Origin: Bradyrhizobium sp. 1(2017)
GTDB lineage: Bacteria > Pseudomonadota > Alphaproteobacteria > Rhizobiales > Xanthobacteraceae
Direction: 5' to 3'
Assembly (NCBI RefSeq): GCF_011602485.2
Contig: NZ_CP050022.2
Span: 7,646,001-7,710,000, forward strand
Length of the DNA stretch: 64,000 bases
In this document: positions 1 through 8,515 of the stretch, piece by piece
Layout of the letters: every line of letters starts with the position of its first letter
How positions within the stretch are numbered: position 1 is the first letter of the stretch
Notes under the pieces: generated by a model
What the model was told of the DNA's origin: nothing
Seen by the model: only the letters and a program-made list of their open reading frames with translations
The model's database searches: none
Translations under genes and position numbers: made by a program

Positions 1-2
1 CC

Positions 3-665
3 CGCGGTGTCGCACTTCAGCAAGGCTACGGCATGACCGAAACCTCGCCGGCCGTGCTGGTGCTCGATCGCGAGGATGCGGCGCGCAAGGCCGGGTCCGC
101 CGGCAAGCCGGTTCTGCATACCGAGGTGCGCATCGTCCGTCCCGACGGCAGCGACGCCGATGTCGGCGAGCTCGGCGAGCTCTGGGTCAAGGGCCCCAAC
201 ATCACGCCGGGCTACTGGAACAGGCCGGAGGCGAACAAGACCTCCTTCACCGACGGCTGGCTGCATACGGGCGATGCCACCCGTGTCGACGAGGAAGGTT
301 TCTATTACATCGTCGACCGTTGGAAGGACATGTACATCTCCGGCGGCGAGAACGTCTATCCTGCCGAGGTCGAGAACGTCCTGCACCAGCTCAATGCCAT
401 CGCCGAAGCTGCCGTGATCGGCATTTCCGATCCGCAATGGGGCGAGGTGGGCCTCGCCATTGTCGCGGTCAAGCCCGGACAAGAGCTGACGGAGAGCGAG
501 GTCTTCGCGCATTGCTCGGCCAATCTGGCGCGCTTCAAATGCCCGCGCCAGATTCGCTTCGTCGAGGCGCTGCCGCGCAACGCGACCGGCAAGATCCACA
601 AGCCAACCTTGCGCAAGGAGTTCTCGGTGGCTTCCGAAGTCGACAAGAAAGTCGCCACCGGCTGA
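3..665 (+). CDS. acyl-CoA synthetase (AMP-forming), C-terminal part
   Basis: This is the 3' part of an ANL-superfamily acid:CoA ligase, which adenylates a carboxylic acid with ATP and transfers it to CoA. The reading frame is open from the window edge, so the N-terminal half lies upstream. The visible 220 residues open with QGYGMTET, the conserved adenylate-binding loop. They continue through GELWVKGPNITPGYW, the TGD hinge region (GWLHTGDAT), and a C-terminal lid with DRWKDMYISGGENVYPAEVE. The catalytic lysine is in RNATGKIHK near the end. The following solute-binding protein lies beyond a strong terminator, so co-transcription is not required. The substrate cannot be read from this fragment; long-chain, aromatic or other acids are possible. 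Confidence 0.93.
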   Translation, partial: RGVALQQGYGMTETSPAVLVLDREDAARKAGSAGKPVLHTEVRIVRPDGSDADVGELGELWVKGPNITPGYWNRPEANKTSFTDGWLHTGDATRVDEEGFYYIVDRWKDMYISGGENVYPAEVENVLHQLNAIAEAAVIGISDPQWGEVGLAIVAVKPGQELTESEVFAHCSANLARFKCPRQIRFVEALPRNATGKIHKPTLRKEFSVASEVDKKVATG

Positions 666-667
666 TC

Positions 668-700
668 AAAGCGCCCTTCACGGGCGCTTTTTTTCTTTTT
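668..700 (+). terminator. Rho-independent terminator after acyl-CoA synthetase
   Basis: The arms AAAGCGCCC and GGGCGCTTT flank a four-to-five-base loop and are followed by a T-rich tract (TTTTCTTTTT). It starts three bases after the synthetase stop codon. This is the clearest intrinsic terminator in the window. Confidence 0.9.
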
Positions 701-741
701 GAAGTGCCTGCCCAACCCACAAGAAACGCCAAGGAATTTCC

Positions 742-1965
742 ATGAAGAACAAGAAACTCGTCCTCCTCGCCGCGGCAGCGGCCCTGACATTGCTCTCGGT
801 TCAAGGCGCCTACGCGCAGAAAAAATACGACACCGGCGCCAGCGACACCGAGATCAAGATCGGCAATGTCGAGGCCTATTCCGGCCCGGCTTCGGCCTAC
901 GGCATCATCGGCAAGACCGAGGAAGCCTATTTCAAGATGATCAATGACCAGGGCGGCATCAACGGCCGCAAGATCAACTGGGTCTCCTACGATGACGGCT
1001 ATTCGCCGCCCAAGACCGTGGAGCAGGTCCGCAAGCTGATCGAGAGCGACGAGGTGTTCCTGGTCTTCAACGCGCTGGGCACGCCGACCCAGACCGCCGT
1101 GCAGAAGTATCACAATTCCAAGAAGGTGCCGCAGCTCTTCCTCGCCACCGGCGCCAGCAAATGGAACGACCCGAAGAACTTCCCCTGGACCATGGGCTTC
1201 CAGCCCAGCTACCGGGTCGAAGCCCAGATCTTCGCAAAATACATTCTGAAGGAGAAGCCGGACGCCAAGGTCGCGATCTTCTATGCCAACGACGATTTCG
1301 GCAAGGACTACGTCGCCGGCATCAAGGACGTGTTCGGTGACAAGGCATCGAAGCTGATCGTGGCCGAAGAAAGCTACGAGACATCGGAGCCGTCGATCGA
1401 CGCCCATATCGTCAAGCTGAAGGGCACCGGCGCCGATGTGTTCGTGAACATCGCAACTCCGAAATTCGCGGCGCAGGCCATCAAGAAGATCGCGGAGCTG
1501 GAGTGGAAGCCGATGCACCTCATGACCGACGTCTCGGTGTCGATTGGTGCCGTGATGAAGCCGGCCGGTCTCGAAGCATCCGAAGGTGTGCTGTCGGCTG
1601 GCTACCTGAAGGATGCATCGGATCCCCAGTGGAAGGACGACGAAGGTATGAAGAGATTCATGACCTTCATCGACAAGTACATGCCCGGCGCCAACATTTC
1701 GGATGCCAATCTGGTTTATGCCTACGCCGCGGCCCAGACGATGGTGCAGGTGCTGAAGCAGTCGGGCGACAATCTAACCCGTGAGAACGTGATGAAGCAG
1801 GCCGCCAGCCTGAAAGACTTCGTCCCCGACACGCTGATCCCGGGAATCAAGATCAACACCTCCGCCACGGACTTCGCACCGATCGAGCAGCTCAAGATGT
1901 GGCGGTTCAAGAAGGGCCAGTGGGAGCTGTTCGGCGACATCATCAGCGCCGAAACGGGTGGCTAG
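742..1965 (+). CDS. ABC transporter substrate-binding protein (branched-chain amino acid type)
   Basis: This is a 407-residue periplasmic binding protein of the LivK/Peripla_BP_6 type, which delivers ligand to a HAAT-family ABC importer. A Sec signal peptide covers about residues 1-25 (a MKNKK charged start, a hydrophobic core, then AYA-QKK). The mature part starts with the usual EIKIGNVEAYSGPASAYG strand-loop and carries the IFYANDDFGKDY and FVNIATPKFAAQ segments of the two lobes. Linkage to an acyl-CoA synthetase suggests an organic or aromatic acid ligand rather than an amino acid, as is common for this family in Rhodopseudomonas and Bradyrhizobium; that is inference. No permease or ATPase partner is visible nearby. 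Confidence 0.92.
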   Translation: MKNKKLVLLAAAAALTLLSVQGAYAQKKYDTGASDTEIKIGNVEAYSGPASAYGIIGKTEEAYFKMINDQGGINGRKINWVSYDDGYSPPKTVEQVRKLIESDEVFLVFNALGTPTQTAVQKYHNSKKVPQLFLATGASKWNDPKNFPWTMGFQPSYRVEAQIFAKYILKEKPDAKVAIFYANDDFGKDYVAGIKDVFGDKASKLIVAEESYETSEPSIDAHIVKLKGTGADVFVNIATPKFAAQAIKKIAELEWKPMHLMTDVSVSIGAVMKPAGLEASEGVLSAGYLKDASDPQWKDDEGMKRFMTFIDKYMPGANISDANLVYAYAAAQTMVQVLKQSGDNLTRENVMKQAASLKDFVPDTLIPGIKINTSATDFAPIEQLKMWRFKKGQWELFGDIISAETGG

Positions 1966-1992
1966 CTCGCGGCGATCAGGCCCTGACCCGAA

Positions 1993-2024
1993 AGATGGCG
2001 GCCGAGAGGCCGCTATCTCTTTAT
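1993..2024 (+). terminator. hairpin between convergent genes (likely terminator)
   Basis: An 11-base stem with one G-T mismatch (AGATGGCGGCC / GGCCGCTATCT) has a GAGA loop and is followed by CTTTATCT. It lies between the binding-protein gene and the convergent XRE gene and probably ends transcription from the former. The T tract is weak. Confidence 0.55.
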
Positions 2025-2042
2025 CTGCAAGCCACCAAGAGC

Positions 2043-2813
2043 CTATACCGGAAGAAACAGTGCAAATGGCTCCTCGACGGTGCGCCGCAGATGCTTCCGG
2101 TACAAGGCATGGTTGGGGTCGTCGGGCGCAACACGCCCCAAGGAAGGCTTCGGGACGTTCTTGAGCGGCACGTAGGCGATCGGCGCGGCGATCGGCGTGA
2201 GCTGCGAGCCGGGACCGGCGCGGAGAGTCGAGATGATGCCGTACATCTCGCCGGCAACCGTCGGCCGCGACACCGTGATGACGCGATGCTGACCGTGCTT
2301 GATGATGACGAGGTAGATGAAGCCGGATTGGTGGGGAACGGCGACCTCGCCGGTATGTTCATAGGCAGCATCGGTCCGATCACCCTCGCGAAAGACCAAT
2401 GAAGAAACTTTCGGCTCCCAGACGATCTCGGTGCGATAGGCGAAGATCGCATCCTTGTCGCCGAACGACGGCCGCAGAGTGATGTAGACGTCCTCGAGCC
2501 AGGTCACCGCGCGATGCGCATAGGAGCCGAGGCTGTCGGGCGCGACATCGCTGGCGGCGGGCGGCATCGCCACGACGACGCTTTTGCGCAGGGAGACGCC
2601 CAGCGCCTGCTCCAGCCGGACGGTCGTCGCCAGCGTGAACGGCCTGCGGCCGCCGAGGACCTTCTCCAGCGTCGACAGGCTGAGCTTGGCTTGCTCGGCC
2701 AGCGCCTGCCGGGAGATCCGGCGTCTGGCAAGCTCCTCGCGAATGGTCTCGGCAATCTCCCGGCTCTGCTCGTCCGAAAGCTGCTTGTCGGTGATTTTAT
2801 CCTGCGTCTGCAT
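2043..2813 (-). CDS. XRE-family transcriptional regulator
   Basis: This is a 256-residue DNA-binding protein. A Cro/CI-type helix-turn-helix covers roughly residues 20-75 (ARRRISRQALAEQAKLSLST, then LEKVLGGRRPFTLATTVRLEQALG). The remaining ~150 residues form a C-terminal domain I do not recognise (TWLEDVYITLRPSF; YRTEIVWEPKVSSLVFREGD; SGFIYLVIIKHGQHRVITVS), which could be a ligand-sensing part. The first ATG (MQTQDK) was chosen; the frame stays open far upstream but only as antisense to the neighbouring gene. It is divergent from the sortase-substrate gene with a 186-base gap, so it could regulate that operon, which is inference. Confidence 0.88.
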   Translation of the reverse strand: MQTQDKITDKQLSDEQSREIAETIREELARRRISRQALAEQAKLSLSTLEKVLGGRRPFTLATTVRLEQALGVSLRKSVVVAMPPAASDVAPDSLGSYAHRAVTWLEDVYITLRPSFGDKDAIFAYRTEIVWEPKVSSLVFREGDRTDAAYEHTGEVAVPHQSGFIYLVIIKHGQHRVITVSRPTVAGEMYGIISTLRAGPGSQLTPIAAPIAYVPLKNVPKPSLGRVAPDDPNHALYRKHLRRTVEEPFALFLPV

Positions 2814-2999
2814 CAAAGCCCCGCTCCAGGACGGCCATTCTAGCAGGGCGGACAAACCAGCACAAAACCGCACATGGCCCTTCCGGCGGCGGCGCGCCCG
2901 GGCCGGCCGCGGCGGAACATTGCCGATCATTCTGCTCGCGAAATCGCCCCCTCCCGACCGATGCTCGCCATCGTCACACACCCTTCGGGAGCAGACCAA

Positions 3000-5261
3000 A
3001 TGGACAATTGCAACACGGTCGACAGCAACGAACACCCCTGGCTGGGCAGACTGATCGTGGTCGGACTGTTCCTTCTGGCACAAGGCATCGCGGTGATCCT
3101 GGTCGCCTTCGTCGCCCTGCTGGTCAGCTTCGAGCCGGGCTGGTCGGCGACGACGGAGCAAGCGAGCCTTCTCCGGCCCGGCGATGCCCGCTCCGGCACG
3201 CTCTTCCTGAAGCAGGACGGCGCCACCACCGAAGCAATCCGCCTCGGCATCGACGTCGACGTCACGGTATCGGGCCCGACGCTGCGCGCCCGGGTCACGC
3301 AGATCTTCCGCAACCCGACCAAGGACTGGGTCGAAGCGACCTATGTCTATCCGCTCCCGACCGATGGTGCCGTGGATACGCTGAAGATGGTGGTGGGCGA
3401 TCGCATCATCGTCGGCGACATCAAGGAGCGGCAGCAGGCCCGCGTGATCTACGAAGAGGCGCGTCGCGCCGGTCAGAAGGCCGCGCTCACCGAGCAGGAA
3501 CGGCCGAACATCTTCACCAACTCGGTCGCCAATATCGGGCCCGGCGAAACCGTGCTGGTGCAGATCGAGTACCAGGAGCCGGTGCATCAATCCGGCAACG
3601 AATATTCGCTGCGCCTGCCGTTGGTGGTCGGGCCGCGCTACAATCCGGCGCCGATCGTGCAGAGCGTCGACTTCCGCAAGGACGGCTCGGGCTGGGGCGC
3701 CACCAGTTCGGACCCGGTTCCGGACCGCGACCGCATCTCGCCGTCCGTACGGGACCCTGCGCAGAATGCGCCGGTCAATCCGACCAGCATCACGGTGCGC
3801 CTGAAGGCCGGCTTTGCGCTCGGCGACGTCAGGAGTCACCACCATGGCGTCAAGATCGAGAGCCCGGACAATGCGACACGAATCGTCACGCTCGCCGAAG
3901 GCGCCGTGCCAGCCGATCGGGATTTCGAGCTGACCTGGAAGCCCGCTGCGGAGAAGGCGCCGTCGGTCGGCCTGTTCCGCGAGCATGTCGGGGATGCCGA
4001 TTACCTGCTCGCCTTCGTCACGCCGCCCAGCGTCGATCAGGCAACGCAGAAGCCGCTGCCGCGCGAGGTCGTGTTCGTGATCGACAATTCCGGATCGATG
4101 GGCGGCACGTCGATCGTTCAGGCCAAGGCCAGCCTGACCTACGCCCTCTCTCGCCTCCAGCCGACCGATCGTTTCAACGTCATCCGATTCGACGACACCA
4201 TGGATATGCTGTTTCCGGCCTCCGTGCCGGCGGATGCCGCGCATGTCGATGAGGCGACCTCTTTCGTCAGCGCCCTGCAGGCGCGCGGCGGCACCGAAAT
4301 GGTGCCGGCGATGCGCGCGGCGCTGACCGACAAGCTCGGCGACACCGGCATGGTCCGCCAGGTCGTGTTCCTGACCGACGGTGCGATCGGCAATGAGCAG
4401 CAATTGTTCGAAACGATCACGGCGATGCGCGGCCGCTCGCGCGTGTTCATGGTCGGCATCGGGTCTGCGCCCAACACTCATCTGATGACACGCGCCGCCG
4501 AGCTCGGCCGCGGCGCCTTCACCCATATCGGCTCCGTCGAGCAGGTGGAGGAGCGCATGCGCGCCCTGTTCGCCAAGCTGGAAAATCCGGCCGTGACCGC
4601 TCTCACCGCGACGTTCTCCGAAGCCAAGGCCGACGTCACTCCGGCGATCATTCCCGACATCTATCGCGACGAGCCGCTGGTGCTGGCGGCGAAGCTCGAC
4701 AAGCTCGCGGGCTCGCTCGAGATCAGGGGCCGCGTCGGTGATCGCCCGTGGTCGGTGACGCTGCCGCTTGAACATGCCGCCGAAGGCAAGGGCCTGTCAA
4801 AACTCTGGGCCAAGCGCAAGATCTCCGATGCCGAGGTGGCGCGCGCGCTGCGAGCGATGACGCCTGAGGAATCCGACAAGGCGATCCTGGCGCTGGCGCT
4901 CGACCATCAGATCGTCACACGGTTGACCAGCCTGGTCGCGATCGACAAGACGCCGAGCCGTCCCCAAGGCGAGTCGCTCAAGCTCAACGAGCTGCCGATC
5001 AACCTGCCGTCCGGCTGGGATTTCGAGAAGGTCTTTGGCGAGCGGCAGCAAGTGCCGGCCCAGTTGCGCGAACGCCACGCGGATGCGCGCAACCAGCCGA
5101 CCGCGCGGCGGCCTGCTCCCACCGCGCCTGAGGCGATCCGCCTGCCCAAGACCGCAACCCCGGCCGGGCTGAAGATGATTGCAGGACTGATCCTGATCGT
5201 GCTCGCCCTGATCCTGTTCGTGGTCAACCGGCGTCGGCCTTTGCTCACCGACGCCGCTTGA
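3000..5261 (+). CDS. VIT and von Willebrand A domain protein, sortase substrate (marine proteobacterial sortase target type)
   Basis: This 753-residue surface protein matches the family known as marine proteobacterial sortase target proteins. It has an N-terminal membrane segment (about residues 13-45) and a VIT domain (about 75-195, with VYPLPTDGAVD and ERPNIFTNSVANIGPGE). A von Willebrand A domain follows, with an intact MIDAS start DNSGSMGG, and ends in a cell-wall-sorting-like tail. The tail has LPKTA at residues 715-719, a hydrophobic helix, and basic residues NRRR near the terminus. The ATG at 3000 was preferred because GGGAG lies 8 bases upstream and it gives the membrane anchor directly. 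The sortase is the next gene downstream. What it binds, and to what it is attached in a Gram-negative cell, is unknown. Confidence 0.93.
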   Translation: MDNCNTVDSNEHPWLGRLIVVGLFLLAQGIAVILVAFVALLVSFEPGWSATTEQASLLRPGDARSGTLFLKQDGATTEAIRLGIDVDVTVSGPTLRARVTQIFRNPTKDWVEATYVYPLPTDGAVDTLKMVVGDRIIVGDIKERQQARVIYEEARRAGQKAALTEQERPNIFTNSVANIGPGETVLVQIEYQEPVHQSGNEYSLRLPLVVGPRYNPAPIVQSVDFRKDGSGWGATSSDPVPDRDRISPSVRDPAQNAPVNPTSITVRLKAGFALGDVRSHHHGVKIESPDNATRIVTLAEGAVPADRDFELTWKPAAEKAPSVGLFREHVGDADYLLAFVTPPSVDQATQKPLPREVVFVIDNSGSMGGTSIVQAKASLTYALSRLQPTDRFNVIRFDDTMDMLFPASVPADAAHVDEATSFVSALQARGGTEMVPAMRAALTDKLGDTGMVRQVVFLTDGAIGNEQQLFETITAMRGRSRVFMVGIGSAPNTHLMTRAAELGRGAFTHIGSVEQVEERMRALFAKLENPAVTALTATFSEAKADVTPAIIPDIYRDEPLVLAAKLDKLAGSLEIRGRVGDRPWSVTLPLEHAAEGKGLSKLWAKRKISDAEVARALRAMTPEESDKAILALALDHQIVTRLTSLVAIDKTPSRPQGESLKLNELPINLPSGWDFEKVFGERQQVPAQLRERHADARNQPTARRPAPTAPEAIRLPKTATPAGLKMIAGLILIVLALILFVVNRRRPLLTDAA

Positions 5262-5288
5262 GAGAGGAGCCCCCCGACTCCTCTGTTA

Positions 5289-5338
5289 GCGCGCGCGGCT
5301 GCCCGTCCTCTATCCAACGGCCGCGCGCGCCCTTTTTT
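5289..5338 (+). terminator. Rho-independent terminator between sortase substrate and sortase
   Basis: Perfect 11-base arms (GCGCGCGCGGC / GCCGCGCGCGC) enclose a 20-base loop and are followed by a six-T tract. It lies 27 bases after the substrate stop codon and 100 bases before the sortase start. Sortase expression may therefore depend on read-through or on its own promoter. Confidence 0.85.
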
Positions 5339-5345
5339 GAGCAAC

Positions 5346-5425
5346 CGTCACTGCGAGCGCAGCGAAGCAATCCAGACTGCCTCCGCGGAAAGACCCTGGA
5401 TTGCCTCGCTTCGCTCGCAATGACG
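5346..5425 (+). repeat. dispersed palindromic repeat, copy 1 (CGTCAyTGCGAG type)
   Basis: The ends CGTCACTGCGAGCG and CGCTCGCAATGACG pair with one mismatch, and an inner pair GCAATCCAG / CTGGATTGC forms a cruciform-like structure. A second copy lies at 49593-49678. This looks like a REP-like non-coding element common in Bradyrhizobium and Rhodopseudomonas. The strand is nominal. Confidence 0.8.
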
Positions 5426-5437
5426 AGTGTGGAACCA

Positions 5438-6007
5438 ATGTCCCGCCTCATCTCTCCCCTGGTCCTGGCGCTGATCGGCGTCATGCTGTTCGGTGACGGC
5501 GCCTACATCCACGCCAAGGCGTGGCTGGCGCAGCTGCTGCTGGAGCGCGCATTCGACAAGAGCGTTGCGGCGGGACAGGCGGTCAAGCCGTGGTCGTGGG
5601 CCGACACCTGGCCGGTGGCGCGGATCGAGGTCAAGCGGATCGGCGCCAGCGCCATCGTGCTGGAAGGCGTGAGCGGTCAGGCGCTCGCGTTCGGACCCGG
5701 TCATATCCAGCACACGGCTGCCGCGGGCGAACGCGGTATGGCCGTGTATGCCGCGCATCGCGACACGCATTTCCGTTTCCTGCGGGGTGTTGCCATTGGC
5801 GACGTCATCGATGTGACGCGCAGCGACGGTCAACAGTTTCGCTATCGCGCGGATTCCTCGGCCGTGGTTCGTTTCGATGCATCGGGTCTCGATGCCACGG
5901 CGGACGGTTTCGAGCTTGTTCTCGCGACCTGTTGGCCGTTCGACGCCGTCACCTCCGGTCCCGAGCGCTACATCCTGCATGCGACATTGATTGGAGCCGT
6001 CAAATAG
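5438..6007 (+). CDS. sortase (class found with proteobacterial VIT/vWA targets)
   Basis: This 189-residue membrane-anchored cysteine transpeptidase cleaves a sorting signal and transfers the protein to an amine acceptor. An N-terminal helix (about residues 5-25) is followed by the sortase beta-barrel. The catalytic triad is visible: His107 in AAHRDTHF, Cys165 in LATCWPF and Arg177 in GPERYILHA. The ATG at 5438 (MSRLISPL) was chosen because the frame upstream runs through a palindromic repeat and gives a nonsense N-terminus. It directly follows its likely sole substrate, matching the known two-gene arrangement in Gram-negative bacteria. The attachment target in the cell envelope is not known. 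Confidence 0.92.
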   Translation: MSRLISPLVLALIGVMLFGDGAYIHAKAWLAQLLLERAFDKSVAAGQAVKPWSWADTWPVARIEVKRIGASAIVLEGVSGQALAFGPGHIQHTAAAGERGMAVYAAHRDTHFRFLRGVAIGDVIDVTRSDGQQFRYRADSSAVVRFDASGLDATADGFELVLATCWPFDAVTSGPERYILHATLIGAVK

Positions 6008-6143
6008 ACCGACCACGGGGCGACGCGCCGAGGCGCCACGCATTCCACCACGCGGCATTCCACTCACATGGTTGCCACCCCGGAGTTCTCGCCATAGAAC
6101 AGAGTGACACACCACCAAGAACAACAACAGGTGAGGTCACGCC

Positions 6144-8363
6144 ATGGAAGCTCAGGTGCCTGCTGCGTCGGTCTCTTCGCATCCATGGTCTCCGTCGCCC
6201 GACGCCAGCGATATCGTCAAGGGCATCCATGCCATGCTGCATCCGCACAACATCGTGCTGGTGGGCGCGACCGACAAGCCTGGCAACTATGCCGAGCGCA
6301 TCTGGAACAATCTGGTCAAATACGGCTACGAGGGCGGGCTCTATCCGGTCAACGCCAGGCGCGACACCATCTGGAACGTTCCTTGCTACAAGGACTTTGC
6401 CAGCCTGCCGGAGAAGCCCGATCACGTCCTGGTGCTGGTGCCGGCGCGCGCAGCCGTGCAGGTGGTCCGGGATGCCGCCGCAGCGGGCGCGCGTTCGGCG
6501 ACCATCGTCACGTCGGGCTTCAGCGAGTTGCAGGACGAGGAGAGCCAGAAGCTCGCCGCCGAACTGCAGGCTGCGGTGCGCGAGACGGGGCTGGCGGTCA
6601 CCGGGCCGAACTGTCTCGGCAATTTGAGTGCCGGCGAAAAGCTCTTCACCAACATCGACGACCGTATCGTCACCATGGAGCAGGGGGCGGTGGCGATCGC
6701 CGGACAATCCGGCGCCATCGTCATGGCGATCCGGCAGGCGTTGGAGGATCGGGGCGTCGGCGTCGGCTACATGGTGACGACCGGCAACGAGGCCGGGCTC
6801 GAGACGCCGGACCTGATGCGCTATTTCGCCGAGGATCCGAGCATCAAGGTGATCGTCGTCTATCTCGAAGGCGTGCGCAACACCAAGGCCTTCCGTGACG
6901 CCTGCAAGGCGGCGCGTGCCGCGAGCAAGCCCGTGATCGCGCTCAAGCTCGGGGCGTCCGAAGGCGGCCGCGCCGCGGCGATGGCCCATACCGGCGCGCT
7001 CGCCGGCTCGATCGAGACCTTCGATGCCATCGCAACGCGCGAGGGCGTGATCCGGGTCGGCGGGCTCGACGAGCTGATCGAGACCACCGAATGCTTCGTT
7101 CACGCGGCCGTGCCCAGAGGCGACCGGCTCGCGGCAGTCACGCTCTCCGGCGGCAAGCGCGGCATGCTGCTCGACGCCTTCTATGCCGAGGGCCTGAACT
7201 TTGCGCCGCTGAGCCCGCATGTCGGCTCTGAGCTGGCAAAAATGCTCGGGCCGGGCTCGATCGTCGGCAATCCGCTTGATGCGGGCTTTGCCGCCGTGGT
7301 CGATCCCTCCGTCTACATGAAGTCGATCGAGCTGATGATCGACGATCCCGATATCGACATCGTCATCATCGACGCCGAGCTGCCGAAGGCGCCGCACGAG
7401 CTGCGCGAACGCAACTTGCGCATCGTCAACGAGATGGCGAGCAAGGCCGCAAAGCCCGTGATCTATATCAGCGCCATGTCGATCGGCTTCACCGAATTCA
7501 CCAAATCCCTGCGCAAATCGCTACCGCATCTCGCCGTCATGCAGGGCATGGACCGCGCGGTGACGGCGATCAAGTCGCTGCTCGACTATGCGAAGCTGCG
7601 CAAGGAAGTCCCCGACATCGTCTCGGCCTCGAAGCCGGCCGCACGTGCCGTGCTGGAGAAGACGCTGAAATCAGCCAGCGGTGCCGCGCTCGACGAGGTT
7701 GCCTCCAAGAAGCTGCTGAAGGCCTACGGCATTCCAATCTCGAAGGAGGCGATTGCGCAGACGGCGGCGGAGGCAGTGAAGATTGCCAAGCAGATCGGTT
7801 TCCCGGTCGTGGCAAAACTCGTCAGCGCCGAAATCCTGCACAAATCCGATATCGGCGGCGTGGTTCTGAACCTCAACAGTGCCGCCGAGGTGAAGAAGGC
7901 GTTCGCCGACATCACTGCGCGAGTTGCGAAGCTGAAGGGCAAGCCGAAGCTCGACGGCATCCTGATCGCGCAGCAGGTCAAGGCCGAGCTCGAGCTCGTG
8001 GTCGGCGCCTCGCTCGATGCCGAGATGGGACCGGTCGTGCTGTTCGGCACCGGCGGCATCGACATCGAGCTGATGAAGGACGTCGCGCTCGCCGGCGCGC
8101 CGCTGGACGAGGCGGAGGCGCGACTGCTGATCGGCCGCACCAAGGCCGGGATCAAGATGCGCGGCTATCGCGGCAAGCCGGCGCTGCATGAAGCTTCCGC
8201 GGTGAAGGCGCTGGTCGGCCTGTCCAGCCTGATCGCCGATGCCGGCGACCGGATCGCCTCGATCGACATCAACCCGTTCCTGATCAACACCAAAACGGGC
8301 GTGGCGGTCGATGCGCTCATCGTGCTGAACAACGCAGCCGCCAAACGTGCCGCCGGGCATTGA
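6144..8363 (+). CDS. acetate--CoA ligase family protein (NDP-forming acyl-CoA synthetase)
   Basis: This 739-residue fusion has the single-chain ACD/Pat order: a CoA-binding Rossmann domain (HNIVLVGATDKPGNYAERIW), then Succinyl-CoA-ligase-like domains and a C-terminal ATP-grasp domain. The middle part includes GQSGAIVMAIRQAL and TGNEAGLETPDL and carries AHTGALAGS, and the ATP-grasp part has FPVVAKLVSAEILHKSDIGGV. Such enzymes interconvert acyl-CoA, ADP and phosphate with acid, CoA and ATP. Start codon support is AGGTGAGG seven bases upstream. The acyl substrate is unknown. No GNAT lysine-acetyltransferase domain is fused, unlike protein acetyltransferase Pat. Confidence 0.93.
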   Translation: MEAQVPAASVSSHPWSPSPDASDIVKGIHAMLHPHNIVLVGATDKPGNYAERIWNNLVKYGYEGGLYPVNARRDTIWNVPCYKDFASLPEKPDHVLVLVPARAAVQVVRDAAAAGARSATIVTSGFSELQDEESQKLAAELQAAVRETGLAVTGPNCLGNLSAGEKLFTNIDDRIVTMEQGAVAIAGQSGAIVMAIRQALEDRGVGVGYMVTTGNEAGLETPDLMRYFAEDPSIKVIVVYLEGVRNTKAFRDACKAARAASKPVIALKLGASEGGRAAAMAHTGALAGSIETFDAIATREGVIRVGGLDELIETTECFVHAAVPRGDRLAAVTLSGGKRGMLLDAFYAEGLNFAPLSPHVGSELAKMLGPGSIVGNPLDAGFAAVVDPSVYMKSIELMIDDPDIDIVIIDAELPKAPHELRERNLRIVNEMASKAAKPVIYISAMSIGFTEFTKSLRKSLPHLAVMQGMDRAVTAIKSLLDYAKLRKEVPDIVSASKPAARAVLEKTLKSASGAALDEVASKKLLKAYGIPISKEAIAQTAAEAVKIAKQIGFPVVAKLVSAEILHKSDIGGVVLNLNSAAEVKKAFADITARVAKLKGKPKLDGILIAQQVKAELELVVGASLDAEMGPVVLFGTGGIDIELMKDVALAGAPLDEAEARLLIGRTKAGIKMRGYRGKPALHEASAVKALVGLSSLIADAGDRIASIDINPFLINTKTGVAVDALIVLNNAAAKRAAGH

Positions 8364-8372
8364 TGTCGCGTA

Positions 8373-8464
8373 TGGCGGATGAGCGCAGCGTAATCCGCCA
8401 ATGTGCACCGCGATGTTAGGTAAGGCGGGTTACGCTTCGCTAACCCGCCTTACCTAACATCGCG
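8373..8464. repeat. compound inverted repeat with perfect 24-base hairpin
   Basis: Two adjacent palindromes are seen. The first has 8-base arms (TGGCGGAT / ATCCGCCA, 8373-8400). The second has perfect 24-base arms at 8409-8432 and 8441-8464 around the loop CGCTTCGC. A shorter relative with GGTGGGTT / AACCCACC arms and a similar TACGC..TTCGGC centre lies at 40727-40754. There is no T tract. It probably belongs to a dispersed palindromic repeat family and may act as an mRNA 3' stabiliser. Confidence 0.85.
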
Positions 8465-8515
8465 ACCAAAGCAGCTCCTTCCAACTTCCCCGCTTTGGCC
8501 GTAAAATCGTCCTGC

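Noticed and set aside
2814..4775. N-terminal extension of the XRE regulator to about 910 residues
   Set aside because: The extension is entirely antisense to the VIT/vWA gene and ends where a good ATG begins a normal helix-turn-helix protein.
6000..7397. A 465-codon minus-strand open frame opposite the NDP-forming acyl-CoA synthetase
   Set aside because: Antisense shadow; no family motifs, while the plus strand shows CoA-binding and ATP-grasp domains.
8409..8464. Intrinsic terminator for the acyl-CoA synthetase gene
   Set aside because: The hairpin is very strong but has no T tract on either side, and it fits better as a palindromic repeat.
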